Shown one piece after another: positions 26,187 through 35,781 of a stretch of DNA of 64,000 nucleotides; position 1 is the first letter of the stretch; the number at the start of each line of letters is the position of its first letter. A model generated the notes under the pieces. The model searched no databases and was not told the origin of the DNA. It saw only the letters and a list, made by a program, of their open reading frames with translations. The stretch spans positions 248,001 to 312,000 of the forward strand of contig NZ_QXFN01000004.1 in the NCBI RefSeq assembly GCF_004886325.1, read 5' to 3'. The translations under genes were made by a program, and so were the position numbers. The DNA comes from Cellulomonas telluris. GTDB lineage: Bacteria; Actinomycetota; Actinomycetes; Actinomycetales; Cellulomonadaceae.

Positions 26187-28901
26187 GTGACCGCCGCACA
26201 GCCAGCGACCGCTCCCCGACTCCTCCTCATCGACGGCCACTCGATGGCGTACCGGGCGTTCTTCGCGCTGCCGGTCGACAAGTTCGCGACGTCGACGGGT
26301 CAGCCCACGAACGCCGTCTTCGGGTTCACCTCGATGCTCGCGAACCTGCTCCGCGACGAGGAGCCGACCCACGTGGCCGTGGCGTTCGACGCCGGGCGCA
26401 CGACGTTCCGCACGGAGCGGTACGAGGCGTACAAGGGCAACCGCGACGCGACCCCCGAGCCGTTCCGCGGCCAGGTGGACATCATCAAGCGCCTGCTGGC
26501 CACCATGCACGTGCAGGTGCTGGACAAGCCGGGGTTCGAGGCGGACGACATCCTCGCCACGCTGGCGGCGCAGGCGACCGCGGCCGGCATGCACGTCGCC
26601 ATCTGCACCGGCGACCGGGACGCCTTCCAGCTGGTCCGGCCCGAGGTCACCGTGCTGTACCCGGTGAAGGGCGTGTCCGAGCTCGCGCGGATGACGCCCG
26701 AGGCGGTCGAGGCCAAGTACGGCGTCCCCCCGCACCGGTACCCGGACATCGCGGCGCTCGTCGGCGAGTCGAGCGACAACCTGCCCGGCGTGCCGGGGGT
26801 CGGGCCGAAGACCGCGGCGAAGTGGGTGACGCAGTACGACGGCCTGGAGGGGGTCGTCGCGCACGCGGACGCGATCGGCGGCAAGGCGGGGGACGCGCTG
26901 CGCGAGCACCTCGCGCAGGTCCAGCTGAACCGCGAGCTCAACCGCCTGCTCGACGACCTCGAGCTCCCGGTCGGCCCGGAGGACCTGGCCGCGCGGCCGT
27001 GGGACCGGCAGGAGCTGCACACGATCCTCGACGAGCTGGAGTTCCGCACCCTGCGCGACCGCTTGTTCGCGATGCTCCCGGACGAGGGGCGCGAGGAGCG
27101 GGTCGCGACGGCGGCGGCCCTCGACCTCGTCGAGGTCGGCGTGGGGGGTCTCGCGGCCTGGCTCGAGGAGCGCGGCGACGCGCTGCTGGGTCTCGACGTG
27201 CGCGGCACCGGCAGCCCGGCGCGCGGCGACGCCTGGGGCGTGGCCGTCGCGGACGCGCAGGGCCAGGGGGTCGCCTACGACCTCGCCGAGATCGACCCGG
27301 CCGACGAGCAGGCGCTCGCCGCGTGGCTGGCCGACCCGGCCCGGCCGAAGGCGGTGCACGCCGCGAAGGAGGCGTGGCACGCGCTCGAGGGCCGCGGGCT
27401 GCCCCTGGCGGGCGTCGCGTTCGACACCGAGCTGGCGGCCTACCTGTGCCAGCCCGACCGTCGCGCCTACGACCTCCCGGACCTGGCCATCGGCTACCTG
27501 CACCGCGAGCTCACGGCGGACGACGCGGCGTCGGCGGGCCAGGGCGCGCTCGACCTCGAGGTCGACGGGGCCGGGGAGGGCCGGCGGGCGGCCGTGCGCG
27601 CGGCCGCGGTGCGCGACCTGGTCGACGTGCTGTCGGCCGAGGTGGCCGACCGCGGCGCGACCGGCCTGCTCGCCGACCTCGAGCTGCCGCTGCAGGACGT
27701 GCTGGCCCGCCTCGAGCGGACGGGCATCGCGGTCGACCGGGAGTACCTGACGTCGCTCGAGCGCGAGTTCGACTCCCACGTGCAGTCGGCGGCCTCGGAG
27801 GCCTACGACGTCATCGGCCGGGAGGTGAACCTGGGGTCGCCGAAGCAGCTGCAGGAGGTCCTCTTCGACCAGCTCGGCATGCCGAAGACGAAGAAGATCA
27901 AGACGGGGTACACGACGGATGCCGCCGCGCTCACGGACCTGTTCGCACGCACGCAGCACCCGTTCCTCGAGCACCTGCTCGCGCACCGCGACGCGATCCG
28001 GCTGCGCCAGACGGTCGAGGGGCTGCTCCGGTCCGTCCTGCCCGACGACCGCATCCACACGACGTTCCAGCAGACCATCGCGGCGACCGGCCGGCTGTCG
28101 TCCGCGGACCCCAACCTGCAGAACATCCCGATCCGCACCGAGGCCGGACGCCAGATCCGCCGCGCGTTCGTGGTCGGCCCGGGCTACGAGACCCTCCTGA
28201 CCGCGGACTACTCGCAGATCGAGATGCGGATCATGGCCCACCTGTCCGGGGACGAGGGCCTCATCGCGGCGTTCCGCTCCGGGGAGGACCTGCACAGCTA
28301 CGTCGGCTCCCGCGTGTTCGACGTGCCGACGGACGAGGTGACGCCGGCGATGCGCTCGAAGATCAAGGCGATGAGCTACGGCCTCGCGTACGGGCTGTCG
28401 TCCTACGGCCTGTCGCAGCAGCTGTCCATCGAGGTGTCGGAGGCGTCGGCGCTCATGGCCGACTACTTCTCGCGCTTCGGCGGCGTCCGGGACTACCTCT
28501 CGGGCGTCGTGGACCAGGCACGCGCCACCGGCTACACGGCCACCATCCTCGGTCGGCGCCGCTACCTGCCCGACCTGACGAGCGACAACCGGCAGCGTCG
28601 CGAGATGGCCGAGCGCATGGCGCTGAACGCGCCGATCCAGGGCAGCGCCGCCGACCTCATCAAGGTGGCGATGCTCGGCGTCGACGGCGAGCTGCGCCGC
28701 CGGGGGCTGGCGTCGCGGATGCTCCTGCAGGTGCACGACGAGCTCGTGCTCGAGGTCGCGGCCGGGGAGCGCGAGGAGGTGGAGGCACTCGTCCGCGAGC
28801 AGATGGCGCGCGCGGGCGACGCCGCACCCGACGGGCCGCTGGACGTGCCGCTGGACGTCTCGGTCGGCGTCGGCGGCAGCTGGCACGAGGCCGGTCACTG
28901 A
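26187..28901 (+). CDS. polA: DNA polymerase I
   Basis: 904 residues. The N-terminal 5'-3' exonuclease is intact (LLLIDGHSMAYRAFFALP; FEADDILATLA; GDRDAFQL; LPGVPGVGPKTAAKW), about 1-300. The middle 3'-5' exonuclease-like domain lacks the acidic catalytic set (GLDVRGTG where proofreading enzymes have DTE; no Exo III), as in other actinobacterial Pol I, so it should not proofread. Polymerase domain: motif A LLTADYSQIE (about 671), O-helix RSKIKAMSYGLAYG (about 724) and motif C QVHDELVLE (about 850). The O-helix has Tyr where E. coli has Phe762, a known determinant of weak discrimination against dideoxynucleotides. GTG 26187 looks leaderless. Confidence 0.97.
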   Translation: MTAAQPATAPRLLLIDGHSMAYRAFFALPVDKFATSTGQPTNAVFGFTSMLANLLRDEEPTHVAVAFDAGRTTFRTERYEAYKGNRDATPEPFRGQVDIIKRLLATMHVQVLDKPGFEADDILATLAAQATAAGMHVAICTGDRDAFQLVRPEVTVLYPVKGVSELARMTPEAVEAKYGVPPHRYPDIAALVGESSDNLPGVPGVGPKTAAKWVTQYDGLEGVVAHADAIGGKAGDALREHLAQVQLNRELNRLLDDLELPVGPEDLAARPWDRQELHTILDELEFRTLRDRLFAMLPDEGREERVATAAALDLVEVGVGGLAAWLEERGDALLGLDVRGTGSPARGDAWGVAVADAQGQGVAYDLAEIDPADEQALAAWLADPARPKAVHAAKEAWHALEGRGLPLAGVAFDTELAAYLCQPDRRAYDLPDLAIGYLHRELTADDAASAGQGALDLEVDGAGEGRRAAVRAAAVRDLVDVLSAEVADRGATGLLADLELPLQDVLARLERTGIAVDREYLTSLEREFDSHVQSAASEAYDVIGREVNLGSPKQLQEVLFDQLGMPKTKKIKTGYTTDAAALTDLFARTQHPFLEHLLAHRDAIRLRQTVEGLLRSVLPDDRIHTTFQQTIAATGRLSSADPNLQNIPIRTEAGRQIRRAFVVGPGYETLLTADYSQIEMRIMAHLSGDEGLIAAFRSGEDLHSYVGSRVFDVPTDEVTPAMRSKIKAMSYGLAYGLSSYGLSQQLSIEVSEASALMADYFSRFGGVRDYLSGVVDQARATGYTATILGRRRYLPDLTSDNRQRREMAERMALNAPIQGSAADLIKVAMLGVDGELRRRGLASRMLLQVHDELVLEVAAGEREEVEALVREQMARAGDAAPDGPLDVPLDVSVGVGGSWHEAGH

Positions 28902-28951
28902 CGCACCGCCGGTGTCGCCCGGGTCACCGTCCCGGGTGACACGGGTCGTGG

Positions 28952-28970
28952 TTTCGGACGACTTTCGGAC
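28952..28970. repeat. Tandem TTTCGGAC repeat upstream of the acetate-symporter operon
   Basis: Two exact copies of TTTCGGAC (28952-28959 and 28963-28970) with an 11-bp period, about one helical turn, roughly 100 bp before the DUF485 gene. It could be a tandem binding site for an activator or repressor. Confidence 0.5.
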
Positions 28971-29066
28971 TTCCGCGGTGCGTGGTGTCTGGAATGTCGA
29001 GGTGATCTGGGCCACAGTAGGCGGGCTGCGGTGGCGACGAGGCCACCACGACCTGCGGAGGTGGGT

Positions 29067-29435
29067 GTGTCAGAGACCCGTCAGGAGACCGACTACCAGC
29101 GCGTGCAGCGCTCCGAGGAGTTCCAGGACCTACGCCGAAGGTTTCGGCGGTTCGTCTTCCCCATGACCGCGCTGTTCCTCGTCTGGTACTTCGTCTACGT
29201 GCTGCTGGCCAACTACGCGCACGACTTCATGAGCCAGCGGGTGACGGGGACCATCACGGTCGGCCTGCTCTTCGGGCTCGGGCAGTTCGTCTCCACGTTC
29301 GCGATCACGATGATCTACGCCCGGTGGGCGAACAACCGGCAGGACCCCGTCGCCGAGCGGCTGCGTGACGAGATCGAGCAGGGCGGCGTCGGCGGTGCCT
29401 CCGCCGTCCGCGGTGCCGAGGGGAGCCGGGCATGA
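29067..29435 (+). CDS. DUF485 inner-membrane protein (YjcH-like)
   Basis: 122 residues from GTG 29067, with GGAGGTG just upstream; GTG 29061 is an alternative two codons earlier. Two transmembrane segments (FPMTALFLVWYFVYVLLANYA and TVGLLFGLGQFVSTFAITMIY) with the DUF485 pattern EFQDLRRRFRRFVFP before them. In E. coli the homologue yjcH is cotranscribed with actP; here too the stop overlaps the actP ATG. Its role, perhaps assembly or regulation of the symporter, is not established. Confidence 0.92.
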   Translation: MSETRQETDYQRVQRSEEFQDLRRRFRRFVFPMTALFLVWYFVYVLLANYAHDFMSQRVTGTITVGLLFGLGQFVSTFAITMIYARWANNRQDPVAERLRDEIEQGGVGGASAVRGAEGSRA

Positions 29436-31099
29436 GCGCCGCGACTCTCGCGGGCGTGCTGCCCGCCGCCACCGCGCCCGCCGAGCAGATCGGCGAGCCG
29501 GTCGTCAACATCGCGATCTTCGGCGCGTTCGTCCTCGTGACGCTCGTGATCGTGTTCCGCGCCTCGCGCAACAACCGCAGCGCCGCGGACTACTACGCGG
29601 CGGGCCGGTCCTTCACCGGCCCGCAGAACGGCACCGCGATCGCGGGGGACTACCTCTCGGCGGCGTCGTTCCTCGGCATCTGCGGCGCCATCGCCATCTA
29701 CGGCTACGACGGCTTCCTCTACTCGATCGGCTTCCTGGTCGCGTGGCTCGTGGCGCTGCTGCTGGTCGCGGAGCTCCTGCGCAACACCGGCCGCTTCACG
29801 ATGGCCGACGTGCTCTCGTTCCGGCTCCGCCAGCGGCCGGTCCGCATGGCGGCGGCGATCTCCACGCTCGCCGTCGTGTTCTTCTACCTGCTCGCGCAGA
29901 TGGCGGGGGCGGGCGGCCTCGTCGCGCTGCTCCTGGGCCTCGACACGGTCGCCGCGCAGAGCGTGGTCATCGCGGTCGTCGGCGCGCTGATGATCCTGTA
30001 CGTGCTCGTCGGCGGCATGAAGGGCACCACCTGGGTGCAGATCATCAAGGCGGTGCTGCTCATCGCCGGCGCCGGCGTCATGACCGTCTGGGTCCTCGCA
30101 CGGTTCGGGCTCAACCTGTCCGACCTGCTCCAGGGCGCGATCGACGTGGCCGGCGAGGGCGGCGAGACGCTCGTCGAGCCCGGTCGGCAGTACGGCGCGT
30201 CCGCGCTCACGCAGCTCAACTTCGTGTCGCTCGCGCTCGCCCTCGTCCTCGGCACCGCCGGCCTGCCGCACGTGCTCATGCGCTTCTACACGGTGCCGTC
30301 GGCCAAGGAGGCCCGCCGGTCGGTCGTGTGGGCGATCTGGCTCATCGGCATCTTCTACCTGTTCACGCTCGTGCTCGGGTACGGCGCGGGCGCCCTGGTG
30401 GGGCCGGAGCGGATCGCGTCGGCACCGGGGCGCGCGAACTCGGCGGCCCCGCTGCTGGCGTACGAGCTCGGCGGGGTGTTCCTGCTGGGGATCATCTCGG
30501 CCGTCGCCTTCGCGACGATCCTGGCGGTGGTCGCCGGCCTGACGATCACCGCCGCGGCGTCGTTCGCGCACGACATCTACGCGTCGGTGATCAAGCGCGG
30601 TCAGGTGGAGCCGGACCGGGAGGTGCGGGTCGCGCGGATCACCGTCGTCGCGATCGGTGCGCTCGCCATCGTGGGCGGCATCTTCGCGAACGGGCAGAAC
30701 GTCGCGTTCCTCGTGGCACTGGCGTTCGCGGTCGCGGCGTCGGCGAACCTGCCGACGATCATCTACTCGCTGTTCTGGAAGCGGTTCAACACGTCCGGTG
30801 CCCTGTGGAGCATGTACGGGGGGCTCGTCTCCTGCATCGTGCTGATCGCGCTGTCGCCGGTCGTCTCCGGCAAGGTCGACCCCGCCACGGGCGAGAGCCT
30901 GTCGATGATCCGGGACACGGGCGTCGACTTCGCGGTGTTCCCGCTCGAGAACCCGGGGATCGTGTCGATCCCGCTCGCGTTCCTGCTCGGGATCGTCGGG
31001 ACGCTCCTGAGCAAGGAGCAGCCGCACCCGGAGAAGTTCGCGGAGATGGAGGTCCGCTCGCTCACCGGTGCCGGCGCCGAGAAGGCCACCGCGCACTGA
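29432..31099 (+). CDS. actP: Cation/acetate symporter (sodium:solute symporter family)
   Basis: 555 residues, about 13 transmembrane segments, of the SSS family ActP/YjcG branch. Characteristic features: ADYYAAGRSFTGPQNGTAIAGDYLSAASFLGICG near residue 50-85, ADVLSFRLRQRPVR, GTAGLPHVLMRFYTVPSAKEARRS in the middle and ASFAHDIYASVIKRG. It imports acetate or other short-chain monocarboxylates with a cation. ATG 29432 overlaps the DUF485 stop (ATGA). Confidence 0.94.
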   Translation: MSAATLAGVLPAATAPAEQIGEPVVNIAIFGAFVLVTLVIVFRASRNNRSAADYYAAGRSFTGPQNGTAIAGDYLSAASFLGICGAIAIYGYDGFLYSIGFLVAWLVALLLVAELLRNTGRFTMADVLSFRLRQRPVRMAAAISTLAVVFFYLLAQMAGAGGLVALLLGLDTVAAQSVVIAVVGALMILYVLVGGMKGTTWVQIIKAVLLIAGAGVMTVWVLARFGLNLSDLLQGAIDVAGEGGETLVEPGRQYGASALTQLNFVSLALALVLGTAGLPHVLMRFYTVPSAKEARRSVVWAIWLIGIFYLFTLVLGYGAGALVGPERIASAPGRANSAAPLLAYELGGVFLLGIISAVAFATILAVVAGLTITAAASFAHDIYASVIKRGQVEPDREVRVARITVVAIGALAIVGGIFANGQNVAFLVALAFAVAASANLPTIIYSLFWKRFNTSGALWSMYGGLVSCIVLIALSPVVSGKVDPATGESLSMIRDTGVDFAVFPLENPGIVSIPLAFLLGIVGTLLSKEQPHPEKFAEMEVRSLTGAGAEKATAH

Positions 31100-31113
31100 C
31101 CGTCCCGCTGCAC

Positions 31114-31156
31114 GGCGTCCGCCCGCCCCGCGCCCGTCGCGGTGCGGGCGGACGCC
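31114..31156. terminator. Hairpin between convergent actP and methyltransferase
   Basis: Perfect 13-bp outer stem GGCGTCCGCCCGC / GCGGGCGGACGCC around a 17-nt loop that can itself pair (CCGCG with CGCGG), 15 nt after actP. Confidence 0.65.
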
Positions 31157-31190
31157 CGTCCGGACCCAGCGCCCCGGCGGGGACGGGGGC

Positions 31191-32021
31191 TCAGCCGTGC
31201 GCGGGCAGGTGGGCGACGAGGATCGCCGTGCCCGGCAGGAGGGCGCCGCGCAGCGGGCCCCACCCGCCCCACACGCGGTCGTGGCCCTCGGGCCACTGCG
31301 GCTCGACGAGCCGGTCGAGCACGAAGCCCGCGCCCACGACGTCGGCGACGTGGTCGCCCAGCGTGCGGTGGTACTCGGCGTACAGGACCCGCCCGTCGGC
31401 CGCCTGCTCGACGTACGGGCGACGGTCGAAGTAGGAGCGCGTCGCCGTCAGGCCGCCGGGGCCCGGGTCGTCCGGGAAGGCCCAGCGCACCGGGTGCGTC
31501 ACGGAGAACACCCACCGTCCGCCGGGCCGCAGGACGCGCGCGACCTCCGCGTGGACGCGGTGCGCGTCCGGGACGAACGGGAGCGCGCCGAAGGCCGTGA
31601 ACGCCGCGTCGAACGTCGCGTCCGCGAACGGCAGGGCCCGGGCGTCCGCCTGCACGAGCGGGACCCGCACCCCGTGCGCGCGCTCGTCCGCCGCGCCGGC
31701 GGCGAGCATCCCGTGGGACACGTCGGTCGCGACGGCCCGGGCGCCCGCCACCGACGCCAGCCACCGCGTGCCCTGCGCCGCACCGGCGCCGACCTCGAGC
31801 ACGTGCGCCCCGGCGACGTCGCCGAGCAGCCGTGCCTGCGACTCCCGGAGCCCCTCGGGGCACCACAGCAGGTCGACGTCGCCGAGGAAGTCCCCGTGCT
31901 CGGCGAGGTACTCGTCCGCGTTGGCGTCCCACCAGCGGCGCGCCGCGCGGCCGCCCTCCTCGTCCGGGACCTCCAGGAAACCGGCTTCCGCCAGCGTGTC
32001 GTCGTCCGATCCGGGCTGCAC
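31191..32021 (-). CDS. SAM-dependent methyltransferase (class I, type 11)
   Basis: 276 residues. SAM-binding motif I is HVLEVGAGAAQGTRWL (about residue 73), motif II includes AVATDVSHGMLAAG, then VQADARALPFADATFDAAF and RVLRPGGRWVFSVTHP, the normal series for Methyltransf_11. The N-terminal stretch RRWWDANADEYLAEHGDFLGD is common to an actinobacterial subgroup. The substrate is unknown. GTG 32021 is used. It stands alone, convergent with actP and divergent from the oligopeptide transporter operon. Confidence 0.9.
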   Translation of the reverse strand: MQPGSDDDTLAEAGFLEVPDEEGGRAARRWWDANADEYLAEHGDFLGDVDLLWCPEGLRESQARLLGDVAGAHVLEVGAGAAQGTRWLASVAGARAVATDVSHGMLAAGAADERAHGVRVPLVQADARALPFADATFDAAFTAFGALPFVPDAHRVHAEVARVLRPGGRWVFSVTHPVRWAFPDDPGPGGLTATRSYFDRRPYVEQAADGRVLYAEYHRTLGDHVADVVGAGFVLDRLVEPQWPEGHDRVWGGWGPLRGALLPGTAILVAHLPAHG

Positions 32022-32084
32022 CCGTCCAGTCTGTCCGATGCGGAACCCGTACCCGTGCGTAACAACGACGTGACACGGCGCACC

Positions 32085-32090
32085 TAGGGT
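32085..32090 (+). promoter_or_regulatory. Putative -10 of the oligopeptide ABC operon
   Basis: TAGGGT, 58 nt before the binding-protein GTG, in the gap between divergent genes. No good -35. The gene has its own ribosome site, AGAGAGGTG at 32132-32140. Confidence 0.4.
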
Positions 32091-32147
32091 TCGCCGGGTT
32101 CCCGCGAGGCGCGACGTCCGTCGTGCCCGTCAGAGAGGTGGCAATCA

Positions 32148-33821
32148 GTGAAGACCAGGTGGCAGATGGTCGCCGGTGGCGTCGTGGTGGGGCTCGCCCT
32201 GTCCGCGTGCGCCGCGAGCGACCGCGACTCCGGCGGCGGCGCCACGGACGGCGCGACCGGCGAGGGCCGCAGCACGTTCATCTTCGCGGCGTCGTCCGAC
32301 CCCGCATCGCTGGACCCCGCCTTCGCGAACGACGGCGAGTCCTTCCGCGTCGCACGGCAGATCTTCGAGGGCCTCGTCGGCACGAAGCCCGGCACCGCCG
32401 ACCCCGCGCCGCTCCTGGCGGAGTCGTGGGAGAGCAGCGAGGACGGCCTGCAGTACACGTTCACGCTGAAGGAGGGCGTGTCCTTCCACGACGGCACTCC
32501 GTTCGACGCGGAGGCGGTCTGCTTCAACTTCGAGCGGTGGAACAACTTCACCGGCGTCGCGCAGTCCGAGTCGCTCACGTACTACTGGCAGAAGGTCAAC
32601 GGCGGCTTCGCGACGAGCGACGTGCCGGAGCTCGACGGCACCGGCAAGTACGAGTCGTGCGAGGCGCCCGACGCGACCACCGCGGTCATCCACCTCAAGA
32701 GCCCGCTGCCCGAGCTCGTCGCGGCGCTGTCGCTGCCGTCGTTCTCGATGCAGTCGCCCACGGCGCTGCAGGAGTACGACGCCGACAACGTCACCGGCGA
32801 GGGCGACACCCCGACGCTGCCGGAGTACGCGACGGCCCACCCGACCGGCACGGGCCCCTACAAGTTCGAGTCGTGGAGCCCGGGCGAGGAGGTCGTGCTC
32901 ACCGCCAACGAGGACTACTGGGGCGAGCAGGGCCAGATCACCCGCATCGTCTTCCCGGTCATCTCGGACGCGACGGCCCGCCGCCAGGCGCTGCAGGCCG
33001 GCGACATCGACGGCTACGACCTCGTGGGCCCGGCGGACGTCGCCGCGCTCGAGGAGGCCGGCTTCCAGATCGTCAACCGCGACCCGTTCAACGTCCTGTA
33101 CCTCGGCATGAACCAGGCCAACCCCGACCTGGCCGACCTCCGGGTGCGTCAGGCGATCGCGCACGCGATCAACAAGGAGGCGCTCGTCGCGCAGACGCTG
33201 CCCGAGGGCACCGAGGTCGCGACGAACTTCGTCCCGCCGAGCGTGTCGGGCTGGAACGAGGACGTGACGACGTACGACTACGACCCGGACCGCGCCAAGG
33301 AGCTCCTGGCCGAGGCGGGCAAGTCGGACCTCACGATCGACTTCAACTACCCGACCAACGTCTCGCGGCCGTACATGCCGACGCCGGAGCAGGTCTTCAC
33401 CGCGGTCGAGGCGGACCTCGAGGCCGTGGGCATCACCGTGAACCCGGTGCCGGCGCCGTGGAGCCCGGAGTACCTCGACACCATCCAGGGCGGCCCGGAC
33501 CACGGCCTGCACCTGCTCGGGTGGACCGGTGACTACAACGACACGTACAACTTCATCGGCGTGTTCTTCGGCGGGAAGTCCAACGAGTGGGGCTTCGACA
33601 ACCCGGAGCTGTTCCAGGCGATCGGCGACGCGCGCTACGTGGCCGACATCGACGAGCAGAAGGCCGCCTACGAGGAGGCCAACGCCGCGATCATGGAGTT
33701 CCTGCCGGGCGTCCCGCTCGCGCACCCGGTGCCCTCGCTGGCCTTCAAGCCGGACGTCCACGACTACCCGGCCTCGCCCGTCCAGGACGAGGTCTACAAC
33801 GTCGTCACGCTCGGCGACTGA
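32148..33821 (+). CDS. Peptide/nickel-type ABC transporter substrate-binding lipoprotein
   Basis: 557 residues. The lipobox LSAC gives lipidated Cys21. The mature part is a family 5 extracellular solute-binding protein (SSDPASLDPAFANDGESF; LAESWESSEDGLQYTFTLKEGVSFHDGTPF; GTGPYKFESWSPGEEVVL; RVRQAIAHAINKEAL). First gene of a complete five-component operon. The ligand is probably an oligopeptide, but nickel, dipeptide and sugar-oligomer members exist. Confidence 0.95.
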   Translation: MKTRWQMVAGGVVVGLALSACAASDRDSGGGATDGATGEGRSTFIFAASSDPASLDPAFANDGESFRVARQIFEGLVGTKPGTADPAPLLAESWESSEDGLQYTFTLKEGVSFHDGTPFDAEAVCFNFERWNNFTGVAQSESLTYYWQKVNGGFATSDVPELDGTGKYESCEAPDATTAVIHLKSPLPELVAALSLPSFSMQSPTALQEYDADNVTGEGDTPTLPEYATAHPTGTGPYKFESWSPGEEVVLTANEDYWGEQGQITRIVFPVISDATARRQALQAGDIDGYDLVGPADVAALEEAGFQIVNRDPFNVLYLGMNQANPDLADLRVRQAIAHAINKEALVAQTLPEGTEVATNFVPPSVSGWNEDVTTYDYDPDRAKELLAEAGKSDLTIDFNYPTNVSRPYMPTPEQVFTAVEADLEAVGITVNPVPAPWSPEYLDTIQGGPDHGLHLLGWTGDYNDTYNFIGVFFGGKSNEWGFDNPELFQAIGDARYVADIDEQKAAYEEANAAIMEFLPGVPLAHPVPSLAFKPDVHDYPASPVQDEVYNVVTLGD

Positions 33822-33837
33822 GGAGCACCACGTACCG

Positions 33838-34842
33838 ATGACCCGACTCGTCCTACGACGGCTCGCCCTGCTCGTCCCGACCCTGTTCGGGTTGTCGATC
33901 CTGCTGTTCCTGTGGGTGCGCGCTCTCCCGGGAGGGCCGGCGACGGCTCTCCTGGGGGAGCGCGCCACCCCGGAGGCGGTGGAGCGGATCAACGAGCTCT
34001 ACGGCTTCGACCGACCCCTGCCCGAGCAGTACGTCACCTGGCTCGGCCAGCTGCTGCAGGGCAACTTCGGGGTCTCCACCCGCACCAACCGGCCGGTGCT
34101 CGAGGAGTTCCTGGCCCGGTTCCCCGCGACGATCGAGCTGGCCCTCGTGGCGCTGCTCGTCGCGGTCGGCGTGGGCATCCCGCTCGGGTACCTCGCCGCG
34201 CGCTACCAGGGCCGCACCGTCGACCACGCCGCGGTCGTCATGTCCCTGCTCGGCGTGACGGTCCCCGTGTTCTTCCTGGCGTTCCTGCTGAAGTGGCTGT
34301 TCGCGGTCCAGCTCGGCTGGTTCCCGTCCTCCGGGCGGCAGGACCCGGCGATGGTCGCGACGCACCCCACCGGCTTCTACGTGCTCGACGGCCTGCTCAC
34401 GCGGGAGTGGGACGCCAGCTGGGACGCGTTCCTGCACCTGCTGCTGCCGGCGGTGGCCCTCGGGTCGATCCCGCTCGCGATCATCGCGCGCATCACGCGC
34501 GCCTCGGTCATCGACGTGCAGCACGCGGACTACGTCCGGACGGCACGGGCCAAGGGCCTGGCCGGCGGCCACCTGCGCAGCCGGGTGATCCTGCACAACG
34601 CGATGCTCCCGGTGTCGACCACGATCGGCCTGCAGGTCGGTCTGCTGCTGTCCGGCGCGGTGCTCACCGAGACGGTGTTCGCCTACCCGGGCATCGGCAA
34701 GTTCCTGTCCGACGCGATCTTCGCGCTCGACTACGCGGTGCTGCAGGGCTTCATCCTGCTCATCGCGGTGGTCTACGCGCTGGTGAACCTCGCGGTGGAC
34801 GTCTCCTACGGACTGATCGACCCGAGGATGAGGGCACGATGA
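33838..34842 (+). CDS. Peptide ABC transporter permease (DppB-like)
   Basis: 334 residues with six transmembrane segments. Starts MTRLVLRRLALLVPTLFGLS, with LPGGPATALLGERATPE and the DppB-type EAA coupling loop DYVRTARAKGLAGGHLRSRVILHNAMLP. The terminal VNLAVDVSYGLIDPRMR is the usual ending of this family. It starts 16 nt after the binding-protein gene and overlaps dppC by 4 nt (ATGA). Confidence 0.95.
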   Translation: MTRLVLRRLALLVPTLFGLSILLFLWVRALPGGPATALLGERATPEAVERINELYGFDRPLPEQYVTWLGQLLQGNFGVSTRTNRPVLEEFLARFPATIELALVALLVAVGVGIPLGYLAARYQGRTVDHAAVVMSLLGVTVPVFFLAFLLKWLFAVQLGWFPSSGRQDPAMVATHPTGFYVLDGLLTREWDASWDAFLHLLLPAVALGSIPLAIIARITRASVIDVQHADYVRTARAKGLAGGHLRSRVILHNAMLPVSTTIGLQVGLLLSGAVLTETVFAYPGIGKFLSDAIFALDYAVLQGFILLIAVVYALVNLAVDVSYGLIDPRMRAR

Positions 34843-35780
34843 GCGCACCCGAGGTGTACGAGGTCCCGCAGCCGCCGGTGGACGCCGGCGACGCGCTGGC
34901 CGAGGACCGTCGCGCGGGGGAGTCGCTGTGGCGCGTCGCTCTGCGCCGGCTCGTCCGCAACCCCGGCGCCGTGGTCGGCGCCGTCATCGTCGTGGCGTTC
35001 GTGCTCGTCGCGCTGCTCGCCCCGGTGCTGGCCCCCTACGCCGCGGGTGAGCTGCCCGGCCGCGCCGACGTGCGGCCGACGTTCATCCCCGGACCGTCGG
35101 CCGAGCACCCGCTCGGGCTGGACCGGTACGGCGCCGACGTGCTCTCGCAGCTCATCTGGGGTGCGCGCGCCTCGCTGCTGATCGGCGTGCTGTCGACGCT
35201 GCTCGGGCTCGCGGGCGGCATGGTCGTCGGGCTGCTGGCGGGCGCGTTCGGCGGGTGGGTCGACTCGGTCGCGATGCGCTTCGTCGACCTCATGCTCGCC
35301 GTGCCGAGCCTGCTGCTCGCCGTCTCGATCGCCGCGGTGGCGGGGCAGACCCCGTCCTCGGTGGTCATCGCGATCGGTGTCGTGCAGGTGCCGGTGTTCG
35401 CGCGGCTGCTGCGCGGCTCGATGCTGGCGCAGCGCGGGCAGGACTACGTGCTCGCGGCTCGCTCGCTGGGACTCTCGCGGCGGACCGTGACCATGAGCCA
35501 CGTCCTGCCGAACTCCGTCTCCCCGGTCATCGTCCAGGCGACGCTGCTGCTCGCCACCGCCGTCATCGAGGCGGCCGCCCTGTCGTTCCTCGGCCTCGGC
35601 GGCGGGTCGCCGACCACGGCCGAGTGGGGCCGCATGCTCGTGGCGGCGCAGAACGAGCTCGAGATCGCCCCGCGGCTCGCGCTGCTGCCGGGCATCTGCA
35701 TCTCGGTGACCGCCCTCGGCTTCACCCTGTTCGGCGAGGCGCTGCGCGAGGCCCTCGACCCGCGCTCGAGGAGGCGCTGA
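34839..35780 (+). CDS. Peptide ABC transporter permease (DppC-like)
   Basis: 313 residues. An N-terminal cytoplasmic segment precedes six transmembrane segments. The DppC signature HPLGLDRYGADVLSQLIWGAR and the coupling loop DYVLAARSLGLSRRTVTMSHVLPN are present, then ALSFLGLGGGSPTTAEWGRML near the C-terminus. It starts inside the stop region of the previous permease; the two form the transmembrane heterodimer. Confidence 0.95.
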   Translation: MSAPEVYEVPQPPVDAGDALAEDRRAGESLWRVALRRLVRNPGAVVGAVIVVAFVLVALLAPVLAPYAAGELPGRADVRPTFIPGPSAEHPLGLDRYGADVLSQLIWGARASLLIGVLSTLLGLAGGMVVGLLAGAFGGWVDSVAMRFVDLMLAVPSLLLAVSIAAVAGQTPSSVVIAIGVVQVPVFARLLRGSMLAQRGQDYVLAARSLGLSRRTVTMSHVLPNSVSPVIVQATLLLATAVIEAAALSFLGLGGGSPTTAEWGRMLVAAQNELEIAPRLALLPGICISVTALGFTLFGEALREALDPRSRRR

Positions 35781-35781
35781 C

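Noticed and set aside
26187-28901. Proofreading activity in DNA polymerase I
   Set aside because: The 3'-5' exonuclease-like domain lacks the acidic residues of Exo I to III, as is usual in actinobacteria; it is not an oddity of this strain.
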